A stretch of DNA of 64,000 nucleotides from Pyrocephalus nanus (taxonomy: Eukaryota; Chordata; Aves; Passeriformes; Tyrannidae): positions 6,190,709 through 6,254,708 of the forward strand of contig CM076263.1 in assembly GCA_038380795.1 (NCBI GenBank), read 5' to 3'. Shown here one piece after another: positions 10,599-21,140 of the stretch (position 1 is the stretch's first letter; each line of letters begins with the position of its first letter). The position numbers were made by a program, and so were the translations under genes. A model generated the notes under the pieces. That model saw only the letters and a program-made list of their open reading frames with translations, was not told the DNA's origin and did no database searches.

Positions 10599-12649
10599 TG
10601 TGGAAATTCTCTTTGGTTTGCACCATTCACACTGCATGTCACAAAAGTATTTTGGAGCAGTCTGGCACCCCAGCTAACCCATTTCATACTGTGTGTGTTT
10701 GTGTAAAATAAGCTTCTAACTCTTCCCTACAATTCATTCGCTATTAGTATGGAAATAGTGTTTTTCATAGCAAAATATACTACATATAGAATAGTAATGC
10801 AGATCTCCCCCAGACAGCTCTGGATAAAGTGACCTACTGTTTATCCACCAGTCTAAAAGCTTTTTTAGATAACGCTTCTATCTATTTCCTCCCATATATT
10901 TTTTTTCTTTTTCAAATTCTGAACTAGATCTACTGGTCCAGCCAACATCACATGGAGGTATTGTTTAGGATTTAGAAGAATTATTCTTCTCCTACAGACT
11001 GCTGGGCTGGTTCTGCTTCCTCCCTACAGAGCTAAGAAACTAATTTGCATGATGTTGAAAAAGACAAACCCTTTCTGATGGCTTTTTCCTTCAATGCTTT
11101 ATGTGTAGAGCTGTGTTCGTTCCCTCCATGGTGGCAATTATTCAGGAATCTGAGCGACTTATCATGCCCAACTATTTACATTTCAATATTTTATTAAATG
11201 ATCACTTATCCACTCAGTACAACAGGAGCCAGCTATGAGACTCCCTTAAAACTAGGAGAGGCAAATCCATAGAAGGCTGTGTTTCTCTCTCCAAGACAAA
11301 GTCTAACCATTAAAGTGCATAACCAGTCATGGGCCACTTACATTATACCAACCTTGGAGTGAAAACAAAGGTAACCTTCCTGCTTTAGCACAGTGGAGGG
11401 ATAACAATTCTGGCTATTGGGACTGGCACAATTTTGAGCTAACCCAGAGAAAGGAGAAACAGAGAGGAATTTTGAACCATTTTTGTTTCACCATATTAAT
11501 GTTTTGCTGATCTTTTGATATTGTGAAGGGCTTACTGCACTGCTGTTACATTTTGGTGTAGTCATGGCTACAGACAACCAAGAAGGACTATGTGCCACAA
11601 TTCTTTATGAGGCCCAACACATTTCTATTGCCTGCCTTCAGAAATCTAAGAGTTCAGCTCATGGATTTCTTAGTATTTGAGCTAAGCACAATGCCAAATA
11701 TACTGTGGGACTAGCTTTTGGCTGCAATATACATTTTGGGATCCCTAATGCTCACTTCTCCTAATCTCATCCTGGTCAACAGGAAAACTTTGCCTGTCCT
11801 TAGCAGGGTTGGACTGGTTTGGAGAGTTATTTTATACTTTCAAAGAGCTGTGTGCATAATGAATGCCATTACATAGACTGCATGCTTGATCATACAAAAT
11901 AAGAAATAGTGACCAGAGCTAAACTGAAAAGCTGGCCCTATCACTTCAAAGGAAAGAAGAAAAGAAAAATAAAGTTACCTTCAGAGCAGCTTTTGTACCT
12001 GCACACACTAAGGTTAATCAAATCTTATGCTTCAGAGTATATGGCTGATTAGCTTGTGTGTCTGGAAGCATTTCCCCTTATTTGCCATTCTACTCTCAGC
12101 TTCAGAAAGAACAGAGTTCATGTTAGTTCTAGGATATATTTTGTTATTTTTTCAGTTATTCACTTGCCACAGAAACTTTGAAAACTACTGGTTGCAGTGA
12201 GAAGTGCTCTATGCAGAACAGCTCTATTCTGACAGGCAGATTGGGAAGGCTGCAAGCTTTGATATGTATTAGAAAACAAAATTATTTTGTCCTTATTGCT
12301 GCAAAGTGCCTGACTTCTTATGCAGCTTTATAACTGAAAATGTATTATACCTCTATGAAGCCTTGAGTTAGAGAAGTTTTCTTCCTCCTGCAAGCTATGG
12401 AATGTGAATATTAAGATATCTTTGAATTGCGATTTAAGCCATGGAGAACTAAATGGAGGCAAGTGTTGTGTGTTTTGATTTGTTTTATGTTTTGCTTTCT
12501 AACCTTCATAGTTAAGTAAGAACAGCCAGAAGGAAGTCTCAGAACCCTTCTCTCCTTCCTTCTCTCTCTCATTTCCATGTGAGATCCTCTTCTTTCTGTT
12601 AATCCTTGAAGTCCTGCATTAACCTACCTATTAATTTTGGCATTTCTTT

Positions 12650-12651
<2 letters not shown>
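10599..12651. other. Single-copy stretch, nothing recognised
   Basis: No repeat or exon identified. A pyrimidine-rich patch (TCTCTCCTTCCTTCTCTCTC near 12550) precedes the long poly-T. Confidence 0.5.

Positions 12652-12690
<39 letters not shown>
12652..12690 (+). repeat. Uninterrupted 39-bp poly-T
   Basis: 39 consecutive T. If it were the poly-A tail of a minus-strand retrocopy, the body would lie at 12691 onward with an AATAAA signal (TTTATT on plus) just inside. None is seen in the first 40 bp and no known gene is recognised there. Confidence 0.9.
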
Positions 12691-12692
<2 letters not shown>

Positions 12693-13690
12693 TATTTTGA
12701 CTTGCAGATTCCAAGAGGCACTAACTCTGTCCATTCAGATTATCTCTATCAACTTCATTAGCGTTCTGGCAATTTACTCTTGGTGAAGAGTTGGCCATGG
12801 GGCCTGTAAGAATTTATGATGTCAAGGTCATGGAACTACAGGCATTTATAATTTCATGAAGAGTTTAAGGCTCAGGTAATTTGCAATGTAATTATTAAGG
12901 ATTTGAGCACCTATGTACATGCCTGGCCTCACTGACTGTCACAGGGGTGAAGCACGTACCTGAGCTATCCATCACATCAAATAGTACCATTGGCAAGGCA
13001 AGATCTGTTGAGAGCACTTCTTCCACTCTCCTTCTCATGCTGTGACCTGGGTCTGGCCTATCTGAGGTGATGTAGGTTTTTCTAATGGTCTTGCAAAGTA
13101 GATTTCCCACTAAAAAATAATATTGAGCAGGATACTGGGTTGTTACGTAACTTTAAAAATTAAATGGGCAAAAGTTGAGGGCACGAGGAAAGTGAGGTTC
13201 ATGTGTCAGAGAGAAAATTAGGCTGTATGTATTTCATAGCTGTAAGTATCAAGCAGTCTTGAACTGTGCTATGTATGGGTTAATTATTCTGCCCTGACAG
13301 TCTCCGGAACGTAAATGTATTTTGGCTTCCTGAAGACTGCTGTGGGAAAAAGAGGGGGGAAGGTTTAGGGACACTCAGATAAACTTCCTTATTAAGCATC
13401 CTGAAGAAAGTAAGTTTATATAATGCCTGACCCTTGTCATTTGCTTCTTGTCTGCTTCATAAGAATCAGCAGTAGAATGTTGCTTTGCAAAGGCCAGATC
13501 TGACTGGATTCACAGGGAGTTTTGGCAAGGGATTGTTGGATATGTACCCTAAACTACTCACCTCAAAGCGTCTAAATTGCCTACAGCCAAAAGTTCTTTG
13601 CATAAAAATTGCACAGGTCGGGTACCTGCTGGATGTGTTATCCTCACACACAACAAAATATCTTTCATTAGCTACATTTTTCTTGATGAA
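12691..13690. other. Single-copy stretch, nothing recognised
   Basis: Open frames on both strands stay below about 85 codons without similarity to known proteins. GCTGTAAGTATC at 13240-13251 has the intronic half of a strong donor site but a poor exon side. Confidence 0.5.
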
Positions 13691-13786
13691 GTACCCAGTA
13701 AAAAAAAAAATCAACAAATGACAGCCCTCTCACATACCTCCTACACCCCATTCCCCCCCCACAAAAAAAAAAAAAAAAGAAAAAAT
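13691..13786 (+). repeat. Clustered A runs with a C run
   Basis: An 11-A run near 13701, a C run (CCCCCCCC) near 13754 and a further 16-A run near 13765, all within 100 bp. Simple low-complexity DNA. Confidence 0.8.
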
Positions 13787-14757
13787 CTTCCTGAAATTGT
13801 GAAGAAAAATGAATGAAAGATAATTTCTCAGACCACAATACATCTGATCTTCCTGCTCTGGCCTTACTGTTTTGATAAAATACATATGAGAATCATAGGG
13901 TTTTTTCTAGTCATGAATTGCTGTTGTTTCATAGGTTTACCCTTATACCTTGCAGGAGAGCAAACAGTTATTTCGTCTCACTTGTACAAAGCAACACAGA
14001 GAATATTTTTAGTTCATTTTCCTTAGTAAAAATGTCAATTGTAATTCTCTCTATTATGAACTATAGGTTTATTTGGAATAAAGAATAGTCCATAATTAAA
14101 TTACACTGCTAGGATTTAATATGTTTACATTTTTACTGCAGTGAAGAGAACAGCAGTTCACTTTCAACTATGTGTATGCTTGCAACACTTTCTCGGCTAT
14201 CAGAAAGAAGATGAAATTTGGTGGAGCATAGGCATTTATTTTATATTATACCGGATTTTCAGAATAGCTTTATGTATTTATTTATAATGTTTATCAGCAC
14301 TCTAATGCTAATTTAATCTCTTTGAAAAAAATGTGTCATCAGGCTTGTAATGAATGATAAATTGGGAAATAGGGAATTGATAATGTTTTGCCATTTCAAT
14401 ATGGTCTGAAATTCTAGTTTAGATCTACACTTAGGAATTATTTATATCCTCTTATGTCATATCAATTTAAATAATATTCCACTCATTGAGGCATAAAGAA
14501 TAATGTTAATATTAAAGTTTCTATTTAAAATTTGCTAATTGCACATGAAGGGGTTATATCTGCTGCATTCAGGGTTTTTAAATTTAATTTTATTGTATTA
14601 GAAAATCTATGAGGTTAAATCTGCAGAAATTATTGCTTTTAAATGTTGTATAATAAGAATCTTGCTGCTGTTATGAGCACTGAAAAATGTGCCTTCATCT
14701 CAAATAAGCCTTGTTAAAGCTACAGTTCTGGAACTGCCAGGATTTAATACTAAATTT
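13787..14757. other. Very AT-rich single-copy stretch
   Basis: The 14000-14650 part has long AT-rich runs with many TAATT/ATTA-type words. It could be a conserved non-coding element, but that cannot be judged without alignment. No repeat recognised. Confidence 0.4.
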
Positions 14758-14815
14758 GGGCCTGATCCAGCTCAGCTTTACTCATTTGAGTAGCTCTATC
14801 TCCTCTGAAGAAATC
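14758..14815. repeat. Remnant of an ancient palindromic repeat
   Basis: GGGCCTGATCCAG (14758-14770) followed by TTTACTCATTTGAGTAGCTCT (14777-14797, CTCATTTGAG being self-complementary) matches the layout of short palindromic repeats common in sauropsid genomes, whose ends read GGGCC(T/A)GATCC. The right end is lost. Confidence 0.5.
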
Positions 14816-14974
14816 TGTGCCTGAAAAGGGGTTACTGCAGATCTCTCTGCAAAATTATTGGTCCAGGGAAAGGCTGGGAATGGGGAAGAAATAGGGATGA
14901 GTATTTAATCTCCACCCATTTAGGCATTGGACTCCAAAAATATTATGTCTCCAAAAGTCTGTTTTAGAGGCTAG

Positions 14975-16082
14975 GAATCATAGAATCATAGAATCAACTG
15001 GGTTGGAAAAGATGTCTGAGATCATCAAGTGCAGCTCTTGATCCAACCCCACTATGATTATAAGACCATGGCACTAAATGCCACATCCAGTCTCACCTTA
15101 AAATCCTCCAGAGAGGTTTTTAAGAATCCATCACCTCCCTGGGGCAGCCCATTCCAGTATCTGATCACTCCCTCCATAAAAAAATTTCTTCCTAATGTCC
15201 AACCTAAACTTCCCCTGGCACAGCTCAAGACCGTGCCCTCTTGTCCTACTGCTGGTTCCTGGGAGAAGAGATTGACCCCCACTTGGCTACAACCTCCTCT
15301 CAGGGAGTTGTAGAGAGTGATGAGGTCACCCCTGAGCCTCCTCTTCTCCAGGCTAAACAACCCCAGCTCCCTCAGACTCTCCTCACAGGACTTGTGCTCA
15401 GGTCCCTTCACCAGCCTGGTTGCTCTGCTCTGGACCTGCTCCAAAACCTCAATGTCCTTCCTGAACTGAGGGGCCCAGAACTGAACACAATACTCAAGGG
15501 GTGGCCTCACCAGCGCTGAGTACAGGGGAAGGATCACTTCCCTGCTCCTGCTGCCACACTGATCCTGATGCAGGCCAGGATGCCATTGGCCTTCTTGGCC
15601 ACCTGGGCACACTCTGGCTCATCTTCAGCCTCCTGTCAATCAGCACCCCCAGATCCCTTTCTGCCTGGCTGCTCTCCAGCCACTCTGTGCCCAGCCTCTA
15701 GCGCTGCAGGGGGTATTGGGACCAAAGTGCAGGACTCAGAAATTGGCCTTCTTCAACTTCATCCTGTGAAATCAGCCCAACTCTCCAGCCTATCCAGCTC
15801 CCTCTGCAGAGTCCTCCTGCCTTCCATCAGAAAAACAGTCCCTCCCAACTTGGTGTCGTCTGCAAATTTGCTAATGCTGGACTCAATCCCCTCATCTAAA
15901 TCATCCATAAAGATGTTAAACAGGACTGGGCCCAGCACTGAGCCCTGGGGGACACCACTGGTGACCGGCCGCCAGCTGGATCAGCCCCGTTCACCAACAC
16001 TCACTCTCTGGGCCCGGCTCTCCAGCCAGTTCCCGACCCAGTACAGAGTGCACTGTCCAAGCTGTGGGCTGCAGTTTTTCAG
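14975..16082 (-). mobile_element. CR1 LINE, 5'-truncated, 1.1 kb
   Basis: The plus strand begins with ATCATAGAATCATAGAATC (14977-14995), the reverse complement of the CR1 3' tail of 8-bp units, so the element runs on the minus strand with its 3' end at about 14975. The 3' UTR is short, and the end of ORF2 lies at about 15058. The body carries the reverse-transcriptase C-terminal region and the catalytic box (see the pseudogene entry). It stops at about 16082, so several kilobases of the 5' part are missing, as usual for CR1 insertions. It has the least visible decay among the long copies here. Target-site duplications are not evident, as expected for CR1. Confidence 0.95.
15058..16040 (-). 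pseudogene. CR1 ORF2 fragment (reverse transcriptase, C-terminal part)
   Basis: Read on the minus strand, 15956-15915 gives [14 protein letters not shown], the conserved RT block B motif. The same frame continues to FADD at 15866-15855, the catalytic box (usually Y/FADD) with both aspartates kept. The C-terminal part, open from 15612 to 15058, includes SREVILPLYSALVRPPLEYC and, further on, RELGLFSLEKRRLRGDL, both conserved in CR1 proteins. These two parts are in different frames, so at least one frameshift lies between about 15850 and 15612. The endonuclease domain and most of the RT fingers are absent through 5' truncation. The protein would normally copy CR1 RNA into genomic DNA at the insertion site; this copy cannot encode it. 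Confidence 0.92.
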
Positions 16083-17050
16083 AGTCAAATAACAAACTGA
16101 AGCCTGTGATAAGATATTGAAGGGCACTAAAGGCATCCCATCTCCACACACCTAAATCAGGTAGACACTATAGCAGGCTTGCAAGAAGGGTGAGGACTCA
16201 GCAGCTCCACACAGACAAGAGGAGATTCCTTTGTCCTCTGTCCACTCTCAGATCCTCCTCAGTGCTGCTGAGGGCCAAACCCAGGAAAGCACGTTGTCAG
16301 TAACTGCTTGATTAAACCCCTTATGGAAAGTCACCAGAAGCAGTTTATTGCCAGGGAAGGAAAAATATTAAAGCAAATTTGAGTCTATTGACTACTGAAG
16401 TCATGTGGAAAACACTCATTGACTTTAAGCTCAACAGGAAATGGCCCAATATGACTGTGAAACTTACAGACTTAAGTGAGTGACACTTTGCTTGTTGTAA
16501 TGCCAAAAAACATATCAAGTTATCTTGCTGTCTGCTCTAAGCACAGCTACTGAGCCTGACTCTCTTCACACTTTCACACAGTGATATCAGTCTGGAGGAA
16601 AGCTTTTGATGACAACAGGATTAATTCATGAGCAAACTGATGAGAGAGCAGAATCAGTCCCATTTGTCTATGACTGATATTTTGAAACTGCTGAAGCTTT
16701 AAAGTTTCAGATTCACAGTGAATAGGTCCACGTTCTGACAATGCATGTCTATAATTTTTAGCCCTAGATGAATCTGAACAGCTTAATACTTCATTTTAAT
16801 TAAGCATCAAGAAGTTAGGATTCTTATCCTAATTTGAAGCTCCTGAGTTTGAGCCATTTGGCTTGGAATCTTCCCAGGACAACCTACCACCACATTAGAT
16901 CAGTTTTGTGTCCTAATTGGTACCATGAAGAAAAGCAGTAATCAATTATGTTGTCAATTAACTAACAAACAATTCCTCAGTGTCTTGAGAGGTTTTCCTG
17001 TAACAAGAAGTGGGAACTTTTATATAATGTCCAAACAATACGTACATTTT
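16083..17050. other. Single-copy stretch, nothing recognised
   Basis: No repeat, gene or RNA recognised between the 5'-truncated CR1 end and the alternating purine/pyrimidine tract. Confidence 0.5.
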
Positions 17051-17094
17051 TGTGTATGCATATGTGCGTGCGTACACATACACACACATGTATA
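17051..17094. repeat. Alternating purine/pyrimidine tract
   Basis: 44 bp of uninterrupted pyrimidine-purine alternation made of TG, CA, TA and CG steps (TGTGCGTGCGTACACATA in the middle). Such mixed tracts are candidates for Z-DNA. Being a compound TG/CA array, it may also vary in length between individuals. Confidence 0.85.
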
Positions 17095-17704
17095 ATTTAA
17101 GGTTCTCCTTAATGTTATTGCAATTATTTCCCTCCAATCTTTAGTGCTGCTTTGGAAAGAAGGCTGCTGAGCTCAAATGATGATACTGATAGCTGAGAGG
17201 CATTCGTTTTGCAGTGGCTAATTAAGCGTATGAAGGCCATGTAAAGGATTGGTTCTATCAGCACACACTCACCATCAACAGCCTGTCCCCTGCAGGGTTA
17301 AGAAGAAGACATTAAATGATCACCTGTCCCAAACACCAAATGACAGTTTCAAGGTAGCAAATGAAGCCTGGGGTTACTGAGGGATAAACTTCATTCTTAG
17401 CTTTGCAATCAAAGGAAGAAAACAGTTGAGGAAAATCACCTTCTAAAAGCTTGGAGAGCTCTAAACAGAATTTTGCATTGCCCCTTTTTATGTGTTTTCC
17501 AGAGATGCTCCTTGGGAGAAATTCTCATTTCAATGAATGTTCAGGCTATGCAAATCTTGAGCTCACAGCTGACACCCCTTGCAAGCCCCGCCTGCCCTCC
17601 TCTAGGGATGAATTACCCCTCCGGTACAAATTACACATGCACACCAGATGGGGTGAATTGAATGCTCTAACTAGAAACAGAGGGAGAATGATCTTGTGTT
17701 TAAT
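17095..17704. other. Single-copy stretch, nothing recognised
   Basis: Frames of 62-85 codons at 17451-17708 overlap each other and lack similarity to known proteins. The segment has more C and G (CCCCGCCTGCCC near 17586) than its neighbours but no CpG island. Confidence 0.45.
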
Positions 17705-17908
17705 ATGAAGGTCAGGGACTCAAGAGACTTTGATTCTATTCCTGGCTCTGCCCCAGACCTTGTATAACTTTGGGTGACTTGTTTAATCGTTCTGCCTTGG
17801 TTCTTCTCATCTATAAAATGGGAATGGTAATACTGTACTACGTTGTCAGGGTGTTACAAAACTAAATGACTGCTGGTAAGATGTACTGCAATCTATAGCT
17901 GAAAGAGA
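17705..17908 (+). mobile_element. MIR-type SINE
   Basis: B-box region with GATTCTATTCCTGGCTCTGC (17732-17751), then the core ATAACTTTGGGTGACTTG (17764-17781) and CATCTATAAAATGGGAATGG (17808-17827), the best-conserved MIR segment. The 3' part (GTAATACTGTACTACGTTGTC, then a ...GTAAGATGTACTG... stretch) fits an old MIR tail. The A-box end is poor. Clearly ancient. Confidence 0.85.
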
Positions 17909-18763
17909 ACACAGACAGGCCATTTGTTACTGCTAATAATCATTTGGGGCAGTAACTTAAACTTTCTTTATTGTCTTCTAAAAATATATGTATTCAGGCT
18001 TATGAGTTTATTTTCAGGGGTGCTTTGAGGTAGTTTCTCTCTAAGAGCCTGAAAATGACACAGAAAGTAAAGTTGTGAGAATATCTATGTGTAAAAGTGC
18101 AAGGGTGTGGACATAAATATATACAAAGAAATAGTAGCAGTATAGCTTTAAAAATGTGGGTGGGGTAAGAGAGATGGGAGAATTGTTTAGTTGTACTCAA
18201 AGTTATGTTTCTCTTAAAAAATTACCAGGAAAAAAAAAGATCAAAAGAAGTAAGAAAATACTTTACCTATTGGAATGTCTTGTTTGCTTTTGCCCTTTGA
18301 AATCTTTATTATGTTTAGCTCAGTTCCAGAAAGAAATATCCTACTGATCAAATAATGATATTCCACACAGTCAGACACAAAAACACAGTTTTGAAGAGAA
18401 TGTCTCAGAAAAGTATTTGACTGTTCCAGCATGTTTATGTCACATTTTGTTTCTAGAGAGGCCTGTTCCCAGACTACTGCTTCTGTTGTTGATTAGAAAA
18501 TTAAACCCTAAAAATATCTCTCTGCCCTAATGTAATGAAATAAGCAGATTTACTAAACTATAATGATTGTATTCTGTTATTGATGAATAGCAGTTCTTTA
18601 AACACCTCTCTGGATTACAGTGCCACTCTGCCATCTTATAGGATCTCTACATCAGAGAATCTCTATATCAGAGGATCTCAAAGCATTTTCTGGAGAGTAA
18701 TTAATTAATTGACCCTAACTGTCCTGTCCTGTCTCTGCTGGAGTCAAAGGAAAAATATTTTTT
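17909..18763. other. Single-copy stretch with a small imperfect duplication
   Basis: ATCTCTACATCAGAGA (18644-18659) is followed by ATCTCTATATCAGAGG (18660-18675), an imperfect 16-bp tandem pair. Otherwise nothing recognised. Confidence 0.5.
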
Positions 18764-18795
18764 CACTGATTTCAATGGCAGCTGGAGGTCAGGCT
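18764..18795. repeat. Remnant of an ancient palindromic repeat
   Basis: CACTGATTTCAATGGCAGCT and AGGTCAGGCT resemble the half-unit CATTGACTTCAATGG..GGATCAGGCCC seen in many sauropsid palindromic repeats. Only one arm is visible. Confidence 0.4.
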
Positions 18796-19332
18796 TTATG
18801 ATTAGTACTCTTGTAATTTGTCCACTGCCAAGTCTCCCCAGAACAAAAAAAAGCGACACAGCTCTCTCTTTCATAGACTCCACTGCCTAAAAGCCTTATC
18901 CAGGTAACTTTCTGCATACTGATCTGCTCCTGAATTCAGTAAGACACCTCTGAGGGAGGCTTAGCAGGATCCGGCCCTGCGTAATCAAATGCCCTCTCTG
19001 ATTTGCTCTTGTTGGTAAAGTTTCGATTATCAAATATTCTGATACAAATTCTCGCCTGGATTGAGAAGTGATTTATTTTAATGGAATGGTATCAAGGCCC
19101 CCTTTTGTTCCTCCCCCCTTACACCTAGGAAAGAAAGGACATCCTTTTTCTCCCTCAATGAGCCTGCAAATCACTATTCCCCCTGGAGTCTGAATATCTA
19201 TTCAAAAAAGGTAGCTAACTCAGAATCTGTTCTCATCTTCTCGTTCCTATAATTAAAGTTTTAAATCCTCAACTGTAGAGGTCAAATAGCACATGTAGAA
19301 CATTTGCACTCCAGCTTACTGACTGTCAGCAC
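18796..19332. other. Single-copy stretch, nothing recognised
   Basis: Contains GGATCCGGCCCTGCGT (18968-18983), which could be the end of another GGGCC-GGATCC-type palindromic repeat, but too little is left to call it. Confidence 0.4.
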
Positions 19333-19399
19333 AGGGCCAAATCCTTAAGTTTTTATGCAGTCAGTGTAGTTGACAGAATTTTTACTCGAGTTAGGGCCA
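19333..19399. repeat. Remnant of an ancient palindromic repeat
   Basis: AGGGCCAAATCCT (19333-19345), then CAGTCAGTGTAGTTGACAG (about 19359-19377) and TTTACTCGAGTTAGGGCC (19382-19399). The ends and the ACTCGAGT-type centre fit the same class of old palindromic elements as at 14758 and 25154. Confidence 0.45.
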
Positions 19400-19404
19400 G
19401 ATTC

Positions 19405-19458
19405 AGCCTATTCCCATTTTGTGGATCAGCAAACTAAGGCCCTGAATGATTAGATACC
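19405..19458 (-). mobile_element. MIR core fragment
   Basis: TTCCCATTTTGTGGATCAGC followed by AAACTAAGGCCCTGAATGAT is the reverse complement of the MIR core (ATCTGTAAAATGGG) and the adjoining CTCAGTTTCC segment. A short, decayed fragment abutting the palindromic remnant. Confidence 0.6.
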
Positions 19459-19689
19459 TAATCCTGGCATAAGAATGAACTATCTAGGGTGTCAGATCTG
19501 GGGTTTCAAATATTAAAAGCAACATGATTGTTACCAAACTGATATGTGGAAAGGTAAGATAAATCACCTTGTTGCAGGAAAAAAAAAAAAATATTCAAGA
19601 GGCATGGTTTTACTTTGTTGATTCTGTCAAAGATTTTTGATCCTGATGTACTCTGTTACTTGTCTGTTGCTTTAGACTCTCAGTATGCA

Positions 19690-19744
19690 GCAGGATAAAA
19701 AGTAGATCTCCATAAAGCAGGATAAAAAGTAGAATCTCCGTAAC
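19690..19744 (+). repeat. 27-bp tandem duplication
   Basis: The 27-bp unit at 19690-19716 (starting GCAGGATAAAAAGTAGATCT) is repeated at 19717-19744 with one inserted A and one A-to-G change. Such a high match suggests a fairly recent event. Confidence 0.9.
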
Positions 19745-19793
19745 TCTTTGCTGAAGACAGGCTCTTCAAGGAAAAAATGAAGAGAATGCCATT

Positions 19794-19828
19794 TATATGC
19801 ATGTGCACATACGTATATACATATATAT
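19794..19828. repeat. Alternating purine/pyrimidine tract (TA/CA/TG)
   Basis: 35 bp of strict pyrimidine-purine alternation (TATATGCATGTGCACATACG then TATATACATATATAT). Easily melted or cruciform-prone sequence. Confidence 0.8.
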
Positions 19829-21104
19829 TTGTATGGCCTCAGAGAGAACTGGAATATATGCGAATTTACACACTTGAGTTAGTTCAACAAATTGTGCCCC
19901 ACTCATGCCTGCCCAGGTATGCAGCCTGAAGATTATGAGTAAGCCATGTGACTGGGAGATGGGAGGGTTTTGTGTGTTAAACTGCTCCTACACCCACCCA
20001 TCAGCTACACTGTAGAGTTCTCTGCCTGTCATTTCTGTAGATGTTATAATGTGAAAAAGTTTTTTATTCTGTATGTTTACAACACAAAGAGAGACAGAGG
20101 TGTTTTGAACACTGGGATCTATTACATGCTGCTAACTGCAGACAGAAGAAAAGAGGATTGAAATAGACGGAAGTTTGAACCTGAGTATCGGTATAATGGG
20201 ATACATGAGAGTTTGGTTTCAGTTATTCCTGTAACTTCCCTTTTGAACACAGTTAAAAACTGGAGAATCATAAACAAACCAGTTTAACACTTTTAGATTA
20301 ATGCCCCCACACCAGCTAAACTCTCATCTCTGCTGACAGTGAGCCCAGCATATTTAATTATTGCCAACGTAATTTAACTTGCCACTAAATGAAATTGACT
20401 TTGAAGTGTTATGTTAGGTGATTTATTGTATTTTGGTTTTACTATTATCTACACAGGATTTGCGTGTCTAATTAAACTAAAAATCTTACTGTTCTTCTTG
20501 CAGAGCCTTGGGGTGAACCAAATGTTGTACCTGTTGCACTATTATCATTAATGTTGCACCTAGAGAGAATAATCTGTTAGTTCATGTTGAACCTTATATA
20601 ATCTTCCCAGTGTCAACTTTGCTGCTCCTCTCTCTTGGGTATGGACTAGTTTTCTGGACTAACAGCCTCTCCCTGAATATTTTCTGGGAACACTGGTCCA
20701 AATTCTTTCTGCTTGTCTTCATTTGACTGCCTAAGGATCTGAGTTAGGAATGCCTGCTCTGTGGAGCTGGCTGAGAGGAAAGCAGGCAGCCTGTTTGGTA
20801 CTGGAGATTTTAAGTGGCCATCATTGCCCTTTACTGTTATGCCTGTAGAGAAGCTCTCCTGTGAGGAGAGATATATAACCTTGTATGTGATGAAGAAAGG
20901 TGATTGCAGCAAGAGACAAAGAACACACAATATGCCATCACCTCAGCTGAATAGTATGGGAGCAATTTAACTTTACTTACATGAGAATGCAGGCTAATGC
21001 ATTTTGGAGTTTAATTTTTCTTGCATTTCATTTTGTCTTTCCATATCGTTATTAGCAAACATCCATCAGCAGAAGACAATAATTATTTAGCAAAATTATC
21101 ATAA
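19829..21104. other. Single-copy stretch, nothing certain
   Basis: CTTACTGTTCTTCTTGCAG at about 20487-20505 has the look of a splice acceptor and is followed by about 24 open codons ending at TAG 20578-20580. No partner donor or recognisable protein is seen, so it is not annotated as an exon. Confidence 0.4.
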
Positions 21105-21140
21105 CTAAAAACAAAACAAACAAACAAACAAACAAAAAAA
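21105..21140 (+). repeat. (CAAA)n microsatellite
   Basis: Repeated CAAA units ending in a short A run. The same motif on the opposite strand (TTTG) recurs at 30.8, 34.3 and 34.7 kb. Confidence 0.9.

Noticed and set aside
12652..13110. 39-bp poly-T as the tail of a minus-strand processed pseudogene
   Set aside because: No AATAAA complement just inside the tract and no recognisable gene body beside it.
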